Shown piece after piece: positions 17,777 through 26,495 of a DNA stretch of 64,000 nucleotides. How positions within the stretch are numbered: the stretch's first letter is position 1; every line of letters starts with the position of its first letter. The stretch is from Microvirga sesbaniae. Lineage in GTDB: Bacteria > Pseudomonadota > Alphaproteobacteria > Rhizobiales > Beijerinckiaceae. The stretch covers positions 147,633 to 211,632 of the forward strand of contig NZ_JAMXFJ010000004.1 of assembly GCF_025460805.1 (NCBI RefSeq), read 5' to 3'. Made by a program: the position numbers and the translations under genes. The notes beneath the pieces were generated by a model. It did no database searches, was not told the DNA's origin, and saw nothing but the letters and a program-made list of their open reading frames with translations.

Positions 17777-18502
17777 ATGCATCCCACCTATACTGACCTT
17801 CGCGCGTCGGCGCCCAAAGCCCCCACGACGATCGCCCGGAATGACCCCATCGACAGAGCTGATTCTTTCGCTCCCTTCCGTCAGGACCTCGCCGTCGACG
17901 ACCCGAATCTCGGCGTGGGCTGGTGCTTGCTTCCGGCAGGCGAAGGGGTCTCCTATGATGTCCCGCAGCACGAGTTGCTGGTCGTGCTCGACGGCGAGAT
18001 CAGTATCGAGGGTAAGGAGAGCGGCGGGAGTCTACGGGCCGGTAGCAGTCTGGTTGTGCCAAAGGGTGCATCTTTCCGCTGGAGCGTAGCGGACCAAGCG
18101 AAACTCGTCTTCATGCGCTATCTCGCCGAGGATGCGCATGAGGGTGCCGATCTGATCTTCGTTGATCCCGACCTCCCGCTCTCGCCGTCCGGGAGCCCGG
18201 CGGCGGAGCTTCTCTTGAGCGAGACTCCGTCTTGCCGCAACAACACGCTCTATGCGACCCCGACGCGCCACTGGAGCGCGGGAGTTTGGGATTCGACGCC
18301 CTACCACCGGGCGCCGATGGTCTATGCACATTACGAACTGATGCACATCCTTGAGGGCAGCGTTCGCATCACGGATGACCGGGGGCGGGCAACCACGTTC
18401 GGCCAGGATTCCATTTTCCTCGTCCCGAAAGGCGCGAAGTGCAGCTGGCTCAGTGAGGAGCATGTCCGCAAAGTCTGGGGCATTCTCAGGATTCCGTCAT
18501 AG
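17777..18502 (+). CDS. Bicupin-domain protein
   Basis: A 241-residue cytoplasmic protein with two cupin barrels. The first covers about residues 45-115 (VPQHELLVVLDGEISIEGKESGG, LRAGSSLVVPKGASFRW) and the second about 175-240 (YELMHILEGSVRITDDRG, FGQDSIFLVPKGAKCSW). Small cupins of this kind bind a metal and act as isomerases, dioxygenases or sensors. The metal-binding histidines are incompletely conserved, so a catalytic role is uncertain. The ATG at 17777 is chosen because the frame before it is not cupin-like. It is 14 bases from the tartrate/D-malate dehydrogenase gene and probably in one operon with it. Confidence 0.75.
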   Translation: MHPTYTDLRASAPKAPTTIARNDPIDRADSFAPFRQDLAVDDPNLGVGWCLLPAGEGVSYDVPQHELLVVLDGEISIEGKESGGSLRAGSSLVVPKGASFRWSVADQAKLVFMRYLAEDAHEGADLIFVDPDLPLSPSGSPAAELLLSETPSCRNNTLYATPTRHWSAGVWDSTPYHRAPMVYAHYELMHILEGSVRITDDRGRATTFGQDSIFLVPKGAKCSWLSEEHVRKVWGILRIPS

Positions 18503-18516
18503 CGTCGAGACCTCCA

Positions 18517-19572
18517 ATGAAATCTTATAAGATCGCGCTCATTCCGGGTGATGGAATCGGCACTGAAGTCCTCGATTGCGGCTGGCGCGTCCTAGCTGCG
18601 GCGTCCGAAAGGTTTGGCTTTCGACTGGAGAGCCAAACCTTCCCCTGGTCCTGCGATTATTATCTCCAGCACGGCCGTATGATGCCGGATGACGGCATTG
18701 AGCAGTTGCGGGCGTTCGACTCGATCTATCTCGGTGCGGTTGGCTGGCCCGCCCGGGTGCCGGACTCGGTTTCGCTGCACGGATTGCTCCTGCCAATCCG
18801 CAAGGCCTTCGATCTGTACGTCAATTCCCGCCCGCACCGTCTTCTCGACGGCGTAGAAGGCCCCCTGCGCGCAGGATCCTTCGACATCTTGTGTATCCGC
18901 GAGAACACGGAAGGCGAATACAGCGGCGCCGGGGGTCGCGTTCATGTGGGAACTGCGAGCGAGGTGGCGGTGGAGACATCGGTGTTCACGCGCCGCGGCG
19001 TGGAACGCATCATCCGGTACGGCTTCGAGATGGCGCGCACCCGCAGGAGACGCCTCGCATCGGTCACCAAGTCCAACGCTCAGAAGCACTCGATGGTGTT
19101 CTGGGACGAGATCACCGACGCCCTCGCTGCAGAGTACCCAGACGTGGAGGTCACGCGCTATCACGTGGACGCGATTGCGGCGCGGTTCGTTACCCATCCG
19201 TCGACCCTCGACGTCGTCGTCGCCTCCAACCTGTTCGGCGACATCCTTACGGATATCGGAGCCGCCATTCAGGGCGGCCTGGGTTTTGCGGCGTCGGCCA
19301 ACATCAATCCCGAAGGAGGCGTCCCCTCGATGTTCGAGCCAGTGCATGGTTCGGCGCCCGACATTGCTGGGCGCGGGATTGCCAATCCCCTGGCCACGAT
19401 CTGGGCCGGCGCTCTCATGCTCGAGCACCTCGGAGAGGCCACCGCCGCGCAAGCCGTCGTGAGGGCGATTGAGGATGTAACCCGCCAGGGGCGGGTGCGC
19501 ACCCCTGATCTTGGGGGCCAAGCCACCACGGAGGAGGTCGCGCAGGCCGTCGTTGTCGCCCTGACGGCCTAA
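18517..19572 (+). CDS. Tartrate/D-malate dehydrogenase (decarboxylating), IPMDH family
   Basis: A 351-residue NAD-dependent beta-decarboxylating dehydrogenase. It begins IALIPGDGIGTEV. Substrate-loop and metal residues are visible in YLGAVGWP, ICIRENTEGEYSG-like, VTKSNAQK, VVVASNLFGDILTDIGA and EPVHGSAPDIAGRGIANP. The YLGAVGWP stretch is characteristic of the tartrate dehydrogenase/D-malate dehydrogenase branch rather than LeuB. It would convert D-malate or tartrate to pyruvate or related products. It lies directly downstream of the bicupin gene and is closed by a strong hairpin shared with the convergent RidA gene. Confidence 0.87.
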   Translation: MKSYKIALIPGDGIGTEVLDCGWRVLAAASERFGFRLESQTFPWSCDYYLQHGRMMPDDGIEQLRAFDSIYLGAVGWPARVPDSVSLHGLLLPIRKAFDLYVNSRPHRLLDGVEGPLRAGSFDILCIRENTEGEYSGAGGRVHVGTASEVAVETSVFTRRGVERIIRYGFEMARTRRRRLASVTKSNAQKHSMVFWDEITDALAAEYPDVEVTRYHVDAIAARFVTHPSTLDVVVASNLFGDILTDIGAAIQGGLGFAASANINPEGGVPSMFEPVHGSAPDIAGRGIANPLATIWAGALMLEHLGEATAAQAVVRAIEDVTRQGRVRTPDLGGQATTEEVAQAVVVALTA

Positions 19573-19594
19573 CGCTACGATGCCTGCAAGGGCC

Positions 19595-19628
19595 ACAGGC
19601 CGCATCGAGCGGACTCGATGCGGCCTGT
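19595..19628. terminator. Bidirectional terminator hairpin
   Basis: Perfect 15-bp arms (ACAGGCCGCATCGAG and its complement) around a 4-base loop, placed between the convergent dehydrogenase (stop 19572) and RidA (stop 19639) genes. Confidence 0.8.
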
Positions 19629-19638
19629 CGTATGTGGT

Positions 19639-19983
19639 CTACTTTGCTGCCGTCGCGGTCATTTCAATCAGGGTGCCCTTTCCCAAATTCGATACGCCGA
19701 CGGTCGCACGCGTGGGAAAGTTCTCGGGTTCCAACCAGGTCTTCCAGGCAAGATCCATTTCCGGTTTTTGATCGAAGTCGGTGATGAAGATCGTGACGGA
19801 TAGAAGATGTGACTTGTCCGATCCAGCCTCGGCCAGAAATCGGTCGAACTTGGCGAGAATCTGCTCCGTCTGCCCACGCATGCCGACGGACACATCATCC
19901 GCCGTCGTCCCTGCGATGAACACGAGGCCGTCTTTCTCGACGACGCGGTGCATGATGGGTGTTTGAATGTGCCGATTGATCAT
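19639..19983 (-). CDS. RidA-family imine/enamine deaminase
   Basis: A 114-residue protein of the YjgF/YER057c/UK114 family, which hydrolyses reactive 2-imino and enamine intermediates to keto acids. Seen in the sequence: GLVFIAGTTADD near the start, QTEQILAKFDRFLAEAGSDKSHLLSVTIFITDF in the middle and the closing ATVGVSNLGKGTLIEMTATA. The canonical Arg of RidA is at the ATR/TRATVG position. It is the last gene of the leftward dehydrogenase operon, 3 bases after the large flavoprotein gene, so it probably clears the imine made by that complex. Confidence 0.88.
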   Translation of the reverse strand: MINRHIQTPIMHRVVEKDGLVFIAGTTADDVSVGMRGQTEQILAKFDRFLAEAGSDKSHLLSVTIFITDFDQKPEMDLAWKTWLEPENFPTRATVGVSNLGKGTLIEMTATAAK

Positions 19984-19986
19984 TTT

Positions 19987-21498
19987 CTATTCTTGAGTTC
20001 GAGGGTGACTTGCCGAAACCGGCTTCTCGACGAAACCGGCCACTGCCTTGATCGCGCTGTCCGATTGGGGCAGGGCCGCGAGTTCCTTGAGCGCCACGGG
20101 TTTGATGGGCGTCCTCACGTTGTAGTAGCCCACCTCTCCCGGCGCGACGCCGCGCTCCTGCGCGATGATCTCGGTGACGGTGAGACCGCACAGACGGCCT
20201 TGGCACGGCCCCATGCCGCACCGGAGGTAGGCCTTCATCTGATTGGGGCCGCGCACGCCGAGGGGCATCGTCGCCCTGATCGCACCAGCCGTGACTTCTT
20301 CGCAGCGGCAGACGATCGTCTCGGGGCGAGTCGGTATGCGGAAATCGTCACCAGGCCGGAACAGCTCATCAAGGAATAGCCGCCCACGAAGCGCCATTCG
20401 AAGTCTGGCGCGGACGGGCGCTGCGCGTTTGTCTCGCTCCGCCTCGCTCAATCGGCCCAAGCGCCAGGCTGCCGCCATGCCAGCTAGGGCGCCATGCAAG
20501 GCAGAGCCTTCCGCCCCGATGATCCCACCGGCGTCGCCTGCGATAGCAATGTCCGGCACTGAAGTCTGGCACCATTCATCGATGGTGGGCGTGAACGTCG
20601 CCTGGCGATCATTCCATCCAGAAGCGCAGCCTGAGGCCAAGGACAGGTTGAGGTTGGGAACGATGCCCTGGTGCAACAGCAGCAGATCCGCCGGCAGGCG
20701 CTCGGTTCCTCCACGATAGGTCACCACCACCTCCGACAGACGGCCGTCGCCAGCGGCCTCGAGTGCCATGACGTTGCGGATTACGCGGGTATAGCGATGA
20801 ACCTGTGCGAGCAGCCTCGCGCCCTTCAGCCCATAGGCGGACCGGGCAAAATCGAAGGAATGGGCCAAAGCCCGCCTCCTGTTGCCGTTCGGGGTGGTAT
20901 CGACCACCGCGTTCACCGAGGCGCCCGCGCCGATCAACTGGGCGGCGAGAAGATACAGAAGCGGGCCCGTGCCTGCGATAACGGTGCGTCCGCTTGGCAC
21001 CAATCCGGCCGTCTTTAACGCGATCTGCGCGGAGCCCGCGGTCATGATGCCGGGCAGCGTCCAGCCCGGGATCGGAAAAGGCCGCTCCAGCGCGCCGGTC
21101 GCGAGGATGGCCCGGCGAACCCGGATCAGGCGCGCGGCTCCCGCGAGGGAAACGCCCACCTCCAGGCCCGAGGCCTCTCCCACTTCTGGCTCGTAGGGTG
21201 CAATGCTCCACACGCTCGCCCGCGCGGCGTAGCAGGCGGATGTTGCCAGAAACCGGGTGATGATCGCCTCGCCTGCGGCGTAGTCCTTGCCCAAGCGCGC
21301 CTTGGTGGCAGCGCTTGCCTCCGTGATGCCGCGGTAAATCTGGCCGCCGGGACTTCCGTTCTCGTCGCAGAGAAGGACACTCAGGCCGCACTCCGCGGCG
21401 ACGGCGGCCGCGCTGAGCCCGGCAGGGCCGGCTCCGACGACTAGCAGATCATAGGTCTCCTGCAAGTCGGACGCGGTGTTCACGTGGTGCACGCTCAT
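19987..21498 (-). CDS. FAD/NAD(P)-binding subunit with BFD-like [2Fe-2S] domain (HcnB/OoxA-like)
   Basis: A 503-residue flavoprotein subunit. The N-terminal FAD site is LLVVGAGPAGLSAA (GAGPAG at 22-27). A second nucleotide fold lies near the middle (GRTVIAGTGPLLYLLAAQL). The C-terminal cysteines Cys397, Cys399, Cys432 and Cys437 (CRCEE then GMGPCQGRLC) form a BFD-like [2Fe-2S] site. This is the architecture of HcnB, of opine oxidase subunit A and of the D-hydroxyproline dehydrogenase alpha subunit. The ATG at 21498 overlaps the stop of the ferredoxin-like subunit gene (ATGA); codons upstream of it belong to that gene. Together with the two preceding genes it encodes a membrane-peripheral heterotrimeric dehydrogenase. 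Confidence 0.88.
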   Translation of the reverse strand: MSVHHVNTASDLQETYDLLVVGAGPAGLSAAAVAAECGLSVLLCDENGSPGGQIYRGITEASAATKARLGKDYAAGEAIITRFLATSACYAARASVWSIAPYEPEVGEASGLEVGVSLAGAARLIRVRRAILATGALERPFPIPGWTLPGIMTAGSAQIALKTAGLVPSGRTVIAGTGPLLYLLAAQLIGAGASVNAVVDTTPNGNRRRALAHSFDFARSAYGLKGARLLAQVHRYTRVIRNVMALEAAGDGRLSEVVVTYRGGTERLPADLLLLHQGIVPNLNLSLASGCASGWNDRQATFTPTIDEWCQTSVPDIAIAGDAGGIIGAEGSALHGALAGMAAAWRLGRLSEAERDKRAAPVRARLRMALRGRLFLDELFRPGDDFRIPTRPETIVCRCEEVTAGAIRATMPLGVRGPNQMKAYLRCGMGPCQGRLCGLTVTEIIAQERGVAPGEVGYYNVRTPIKPVALKELAALPQSDSAIKAVAGFVEKPVSASHPRTQE

Positions 21499-21803
21499 GC
21501 GGAGATCCCCGTCGGGTAAGTGGCGGCTCCGTGCTGCGTCTCCACCCGCATCCCCTCCTCGATCGTTGTGAGGCATGCCTGTCGGTTGCCGCGCCCATCG
21601 ATCGTCACGAGGCACTCGAAGCAAACCCCCATCATGCAATAGGGGCCGCGGTCGGCCCCCGAGACCGGCGTCGTGCGGAACCGCGTGACACCTGCCGCGA
21701 GAAGGGCGGCCGCGACGGTGTCGCCCTTGGAAGCCATGAGGGGTGTCCCGTCGAACGTGAAGGTGACGAGATCACCCTTGTGATCAGGCAGCCGCCGAAA
21801 CAT
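21495..21803 (-). CDS. [2Fe-2S] ferredoxin-like subunit (HcnA/OoxC-like)
   Basis: A 102-residue small subunit with a plant-type [2Fe-2S] site: Cys56, Cys61, Cys64 and Cys77 in GPYCMMGVCFECLVTIDG...RQACLTT. The order C-x4-C-x2-C-x12-C and the small size match HcnA and the gamma subunits of heterotrimeric amine dehydrogenases. The ATG at 21803 overlaps the end of the upstream FAD subunit gene by 20 bases, and its stop overlaps the next start by 4. It probably passes electrons between the two flavin subunits. Confidence 0.87.
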   Translation of the reverse strand: MFRRLPDHKGDLVTFTFDGTPLMASKGDTVAAALLAAGVTRFRTTPVSGADRGPYCMMGVCFECLVTIDGRGNRQACLTTIEEGMRVETQHGAATYPTGISA

Positions 21804-22899
21804 CGAACCGCTCCGAGGAGAACGTGGCCAAGCTCGCGGGGATTTCGCCTTGGGCGATGTGTCCCGCGATGGTGAAGGCATGGTTGGCGGCGAGGGTGAC
21901 ACCGGAATGGCAGGCCACCGCGAAGGCTCCCGGGCAGCTGCGGGACTGCTCGTAGATCGGAAACCCATCAGGCGTGATGATCCGGAACGCCGCCCAGATC
22001 CGCACCACATTGAGCTCCCCGATGATCGGGAACATGCGCATGGCGCGGTCAGCCAACACGGCCGTAACGGGAGCCCGCGGCCGCTGGTGGTCCATCGTGG
22101 CTTCCTTGCTCTCCCCGATGATCACGCCGCCCTCGTCCACCTGCCGGATGTTGCCCACCGGATGGTGCAGGAACGGCACCGTCTTTTCCGTCACGATGAT
22201 CTGGCCACGGCTCGGCACCAGCGGCACGTTGAGGCCGACCATCGGCGCGAGACGGGTATTGCCGATGCCGGCGGCGAGCACGATCCGTCCCGCCGACATC
22301 GTGCCCCAGGGCCCCTCCACGGTGAAGGCGCCGCCCTGATGGCTGATCCGCTCGACATGATGTTCAGGCAGATAGGCGGCTCCCATCCTGTGCAGCGCCG
22401 CGTGAAACGCGCGATACAGGCGCAAGGGATTGGCATGGCCGTCAAGTGGGCTGTAGATCGAGCCCGCCACGGTGGGGCCAATCGCCGGCAGGCGGGCTTT
22501 CGTCTCGCGATGGTTCAGGATCTCGTACGGATACCGGGCAATGTTCGGCTGGCTTTGCAGGGCGTTCATGGCATCGATGCCACGTTGCAACTCCAATTCG
22601 GTGAGGCGGATAGAAAAGCCCCCAGGCTGACTAAAGCCTGGATCGATTCCCGTCTCCCGCTTCAGCTCGTCGGAGAGACGCGGCCAAAGCGCCGCTGAGG
22701 CTTGGGTCCAGTTCGAATATTCCGGCTTGCCCAGGCCTTTGCCCTGTACCCAAACAAGACCGAAATTGGCCCGAGCGGCGCGGAAGGCGGTGTCGCCCTC
22801 GTCGAGCACCGCGACGCGCAACCCCAAGCGGGCGAGCCCCCAGGCGATGGAGGCGCCCAGAAGACCCCCGCCGACGATCAAAACGTCCCTGTCGGTCAT
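21784..22899 (-). CDS. FAD-dependent dehydrogenase catalytic subunit (HcnC/OoxB-like, DAO family)
   Basis: A 371-residue DAO-fold flavoprotein starting VLIVGGGLLGASIAWGLARLG, with a closing GAFAVACHSGVTLAANHAF segment. It resembles the catalytic beta subunits of opine oxidase, D-hydroxyproline dehydrogenase and HCN synthase. The ATG at 22899 is preceded by AAGGAGGGCGAGCG, a strong ribosome site; an in-frame ATG 14 codons earlier is less likely. It is the first gene of the four-gene leftward operon ending with ridA and would oxidise an amino acid or opine to an imine. Confidence 0.87.
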   Translation of the reverse strand: MTDRDVLIVGGGLLGASIAWGLARLGLRVAVLDEGDTAFRAARANFGLVWVQGKGLGKPEYSNWTQASAALWPRLSDELKRETGIDPGFSQPGGFSIRLTELELQRGIDAMNALQSQPNIARYPYEILNHRETKARLPAIGPTVAGSIYSPLDGHANPLRLYRAFHAALHRMGAAYLPEHHVERISHQGGAFTVEGPWGTMSAGRIVLAAGIGNTRLAPMVGLNVPLVPSRGQIIVTEKTVPFLHHPVGNIRQVDEGGVIIGESKEATMDHQRPRAPVTAVLADRAMRMFPIIGELNVVRIWAAFRIITPDGFPIYEQSRSCPGAFAVACHSGVTLAANHAFTIAGHIAQGEIPASLATFSSERFDVSAAA

Positions 22900-23013
22900 T
22901 CGCTCGCCCTCCTTAAGTGCCATGGCCCATTGTGTTCCCATCGCGCCCGCATTCCGTCAATTTTCATTTGCTTCTGCATGCATGCGCGAATGTGATGGCC
23001 GGCAATTTCGCTC

Positions 23014-23919
23014 CTAGGACCGCCACCGGCGGGCGTGGGCTGCGAACTCGGCTTGGAAGGTGCTGGCGAGAGCCGAGGCGGGGCGCTGCTGCGAGCGGAG
23101 CGAGATGAAGCCCGCCTCAATCCGTGTGGTGAAGGGCCGCGCGACCAGCCCGCGCCCGAGAAACTCCTCGGCTGCGTACGGACTGACGATGCTGAGCCCC
23201 GCCCCCTCGCTCACCAGCAGGCAGGCGATCTGCGCGAGCGTCGCCTCGGCGACGATGCGATGGGCGACGTCGGCGAGAGCCGCATCGATACGCGACCGGA
23301 ACAGCGTTCTCGTCGAGACGCTAATCAGGGCCTCGCCGGCAAGATCGGCGGGCGCAACAGTCCCCTGTGCTGCAAGTCTGTGATGCTCAGGCATGATCAC
23401 GACCGCCGCCGCCTCGAAGCTCTCAATGTCGAGAAGCGGCTGCTCGATCGGCTTGTCCGCATATCCGAGATCCACCTGGCCTGCCGTCACGGCTTCAACG
23501 ACGAGGTGGGATGGCAGGCCGACGAGAGAGACATGCACGTTCGGCCTGTTGCGCATGAACGCGGCGACGAAGCGAGGCAGCGCGCCGCTCATCAGAACGG
23601 GCATGGCAGCGATGCGTAGCGATCCGGCCTGGTTTGCTTTGATCGCCTTGGCCGTGTCGGCAATTCGCGAAAGGCCAACAAAGGATCGTTCGACCTCCGC
23701 AAAGAGCGTGACCGCATCGGGCGTGGGGATGACCTGATATCCACGCCTCTCGAAGAGCCGCAGGGCAAGATGGGCCTCGAAATCCCGGATGAGGCGACTG
23801 ACGGCGGATTGAGTGATGTAGAGCATGTCAGCCGCGGCCGTCATACTCCCGGTGAGCATGACCGCACGGAATGCCTCGACCTGGCGTGATTGAATGGTCG
23901 TCCTGTTGTTCATGAACAT
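23014..23919 (-). CDS. LysR-family regulator (OccR/NocR-like)
   Basis: A 301-residue transcription factor. The N-terminal winged helix covers residues 10-70 (SRQVEAFRAVMLTGSMTAAADMLYITQSAVSRLIRDFE); the rest is a periplasmic-binding-protein-like ligand domain (GSLRIAAMPVLMSGALPRFVAAF). The wording of the helix region is like OccR/NocR, which control opine uptake and oxidation operons in Agrobacterium. It lies 114 bases upstream of, and on the same strand as, the heterotrimeric dehydrogenase operon and is divergent from the ALDH gene at 24074, so it may control both. The 22900-23013 gap contains an imperfect CATTTGC...GCGAATG dyad. Confidence 0.87.
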   Translation of the reverse strand: MFMNNRTTIQSRQVEAFRAVMLTGSMTAAADMLYITQSAVSRLIRDFEAHLALRLFERRGYQVIPTPDAVTLFAEVERSFVGLSRIADTAKAIKANQAGSLRIAAMPVLMSGALPRFVAAFMRNRPNVHVSLVGLPSHLVVEAVTAGQVDLGYADKPIEQPLLDIESFEAAAVVIMPEHHRLAAQGTVAPADLAGEALISVSTRTLFRSRIDAALADVAHRIVAEATLAQIACLLVSEGAGLSIVSPYAAEEFLGRGLVARPFTTRIEAGFISLRSQQRPASALASTFQAEFAAHARRWRS

Positions 23920-24073
23920 TGCACCCGGTCATGGCATGATCGCGTCTTGGCAATTGCTGAATCTGCTGAAGCGACGTCGATTTCCTCGTGTTTCTACTGT
24001 CATGCGATCAAATTAAGAATTCTCTTTCGCCCGACCTCGTTAGCATGGGCAGACCTCGAGGAGCGGAAACGAA

Positions 24074-25528
24074 ATGGATATCACTCACACTCCCCTATTC
24101 CGAACCCAGGCCTATGTCGGCGGACAGTGGATCTCAGCAAAATCAGGCCGCACGGTCCCCGTCGACGATCCGGCCACAGGAGAGATCATCGGGCATGTTC
24201 CCGACCTCTCCGGCGCCGACACCCGCGATGCCATCCACGCTGCCGAGGAGGCCTTACACCGTTGGCGGGCAGCGAGCGCGGCGGAGAGAGCCGATCTGCT
24301 GTTGCGCTGGAATCAGCTCATTCTGGACAATGTCGAGGAGCTGGCCGCCATCATGACCCTGGAACAGGGCAAGCCCATTTCCGAGGCGCGCGGCGAGATC
24401 CTGTACGGCGCCAGCTTCGTGCGCTGGTTTGCCGAGGAGGCACGCCGCGTCTATGGCGAAACCATCCCGGCTCCCACAGCCGACCGCCGCATCATCATGC
24501 TCAAGCAGCCGGTGGGCGTGTGCGCCGCGATCACGCCGTGGAACTTCCCCAATGCAATGATCACCCGCAAGTGCGCGCCTGCCCTGGCGGCGGGTTGCAG
24601 CATCATCGTGAAGCCGTCGGAACTCACACCCTTCTCGGCCCTGGCTCTTGCTGCCCTGGCCGAGCGGGCAGGCATTCCGGCGGGCGTCTTCAACGTGGTC
24701 ACCGGTATGCCGCAGGAGATCGGCGCGGAGCTGACGGGTAATCCGATGGTGCGCAAGATCTCTTTCACGGGATCAACCAAAGTCGGTCGACTGCTGATGG
24801 AGCAGGCCGCGCACAACATCCAGCGCGTGAGCCTCGAACTCGGCGGCAATGCCGCCTTCATCGTGTTCGAAGACGCCAATTTGGACGCGGCCGTGGCCGG
24901 CCTGATGGCAAGCAAGTTCAGGAACGGTGGGCAGACCTGCGTCTGCGCAAACCGGGTTCTCGTTCATGCGAAGATCTATGATTCCTTTGCCGGGCGCGTC
25001 AGCGAAGCAGTCAAGGCGCTTCGGGTCGGAAACGGCCAAAGCGGCGATTCCACGATTGGTCCGCTGATCAACGCCGCGGCGGTGACCAAGGTTCGGGAGC
25101 ATGTCGCGGATGCACTCGACAAGGGAGCGCGCGCCGTGGTCGGCGGCAGGGGTCATCCGCTCGGCGGCCGGTTCTTCGAACCCACAGTCCTCACGGACGC
25201 CGGATGGAACATGAGACTGGCGCAGGAGGAAACCTTCGGGCCTGTTGCGCCGCTGTTCCGCTTCGAAACGGAGGACGAGGCGATCCGCATGGCCAACAAC
25301 ACGCCCTATGGCCTCGCCTCCTACTTCTACACCAACGATCTCAACCGCTCCTGGCGTGTTGCCGAACGCATCGAGGTGGGCATGGTGGGCCTCAACACGG
25401 GCTCCGTGTCGATGGAGGTCGCCCCGTTCGGAGGAATCAAGCAGTCCGGCATTGGCCGCGAAGGATCCCACCTTGGGATCGAGGAATATCTGGCTACCAA
25501 GACCTTCCATATCGGCGGCATCGCATAG
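24074..25528 (+). CDS. gabD: NAD(P)-dependent succinate-semialdehyde-type dehydrogenase
   Basis: A 484-residue ALDH: Asn157 in TPWNFP, general base Glu255 in VSLELGGNA, catalytic Cys289 in GGQTCVCANR. The neighbouring Cys291 is the redox-partner cysteine typical of succinate-semialdehyde dehydrogenases. PFGGIKQSGIGREGS near the C-terminus is also family-typical. It would oxidise succinate or glutarate semialdehyde, or 2-oxoglutarate semialdehyde in hydroxyproline/opine degradation. It is divergent from the LysR gene, 154 bases away, and ends at a strong hairpin. Confidence 0.88.
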   Translation: MDITHTPLFRTQAYVGGQWISAKSGRTVPVDDPATGEIIGHVPDLSGADTRDAIHAAEEALHRWRAASAAERADLLLRWNQLILDNVEELAAIMTLEQGKPISEARGEILYGASFVRWFAEEARRVYGETIPAPTADRRIIMLKQPVGVCAAITPWNFPNAMITRKCAPALAAGCSIIVKPSELTPFSALALAALAERAGIPAGVFNVVTGMPQEIGAELTGNPMVRKISFTGSTKVGRLLMEQAAHNIQRVSLELGGNAAFIVFEDANLDAAVAGLMASKFRNGGQTCVCANRVLVHAKIYDSFAGRVSEAVKALRVGNGQSGDSTIGPLINAAAVTKVREHVADALDKGARAVVGGRGHPLGGRFFEPTVLTDAGWNMRLAQEETFGPVAPLFRFETEDEAIRMANNTPYGLASYFYTNDLNRSWRVAERIEVGMVGLNTGSVSMEVAPFGGIKQSGIGREGSHLGIEEYLATKTFHIGGIA

Positions 25529-25562
25529 GCCGCCGCGCCTTCGGAAGGCCCAGAAACGAAGC

Positions 25563-25589
25563 GGGAGGCTGATACCGGATCAGCCTCCC
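25563..25589 (+). terminator. Terminator hairpin after the ALDH gene
   Basis: GGGAGGCTGAT / ATCAGCCTCCC, 11-bp perfect arms with a 5-base loop, 34 bases after the stop codon. Confidence 0.75.
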
Positions 25590-25650
25590 ACTCGTTGGGT
25601 CCATTACCGTCTGAGAAGCCGGCTCTGAGAGCCGAACCTGCAGTGCCGGA

Positions 25651-25836
25651 TTAGCGGCTCTCCAGCACGATCTGATGCAGGCTCTTCCATGCCGCGCCAC
25701 CGGCGTAATCCTGATAGGTTCCCCGAGCGAGACCAAGTTCCGAGAGCTCACGGCAGTTGAGGCTGCGCAGCTCGCGAGCCGCCTTCCAACGCTTGGCTGC
25801 GGAGTGGATCCTGCCGAGGATGACCGAGAGAAACAT
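25651..25836 (-). CDS. DUF1127 small protein
   Basis: A 61-residue protein with the DUF1127 core, AARELRSLNCRELSELGLAR, followed by a short tail. Such proteins are common in Hyphomicrobiales; some are arginine-rich and affect phosphate, carbon or stress regulation. This one begins with a hydrophobic MFLSVILGRIHSAA. It stands alone. A TTGCTGCAGTGCAA element at 25950-25963 lies about 115 bases upstream of its start and resembles TGC-repeat sites seen before alphaproteobacterial phasin genes. Confidence 0.75.
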   Translation of the reverse strand: MFLSVILGRIHSAAKRWKAARELRSLNCRELSELGLARGTYQDYAGGAAWKSLHQIVLESR

Positions 25837-26495
25837 GACGTCTGCTGCCTTTGGTAACGCTGAATGACCCGTGACCGATCCTGTGGGAACACCGATGAGG
25901 CGTTCGGATCTGCCGACCAGGAACGAACAATTTCTGGGCCTTCATGTACTTGCTGCAGTGCAAAAAAGAAGCGCTTAGGATGCGGCTTGCTTATGCAAGC
26001 AGCACATGGCTTGAACAATTTAGGCACTGGCACGAAAGCCGCCCATATTTTCAGCAGATCGGGACCCGGGATAACAAGGGGTCTATGCGCATTTTACTGG
26101 CGCGTTTAGACAGGACTTACCAGCCCGCCTCGTAAGCGGAGGATCCATCTCAGGGCGGATGCACGGCCTGCATACTGGGAGAAGACGCATCGTCCCAATT
26201 GTCGTCGGCACTGGGAACCGATCGCTGACGCGGCCGAATATGACCGATTTGGTCGCTGGGTTCACCTGCTACAACGGTATGCAGGGGTCCGCCGGGATAG
26301 TTCATATCAAGCGCAGCAGAGGACAACAGGTCGCTGTATGGAGTAACATTACAAGTGCCGTGCGTCCGGCGTGCGATGATCGGTTCAGCTTCCAGCCTGA
26401 CATTACCGTGCGGGGGCTTGCCGACAGGTTCTCAGTCTCGACTGGAAGGGACCACCCGAGGCGGTTCCTGTCGTCTGAAAGCAGCGTCAGGCGCG
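25837..26495. other. Long intergenic stretch with small palindromes, no gene recognised
   Basis: The 659 bases between the DUF1127 gene and cueR are somewhat less GC-rich. They contain the TTGCTGCAGTGCAA element (25950-25963) and an inverted repeat GCTTGC-TTAT-GCAAGC (25985-26000). Open frames here show no domain, ribosome site or codon bias that I would trust. Confidence 0.5.

Noticed and set aside
19987-22899. Naming the three-subunit dehydrogenase a hydrogen cyanide synthase
   Set aside because: The architecture equally fits opine oxidase and D-hydroxyproline dehydrogenase, and the flanking RidA, OccR/NocR-like regulator and semialdehyde dehydrogenase favour catabolism.
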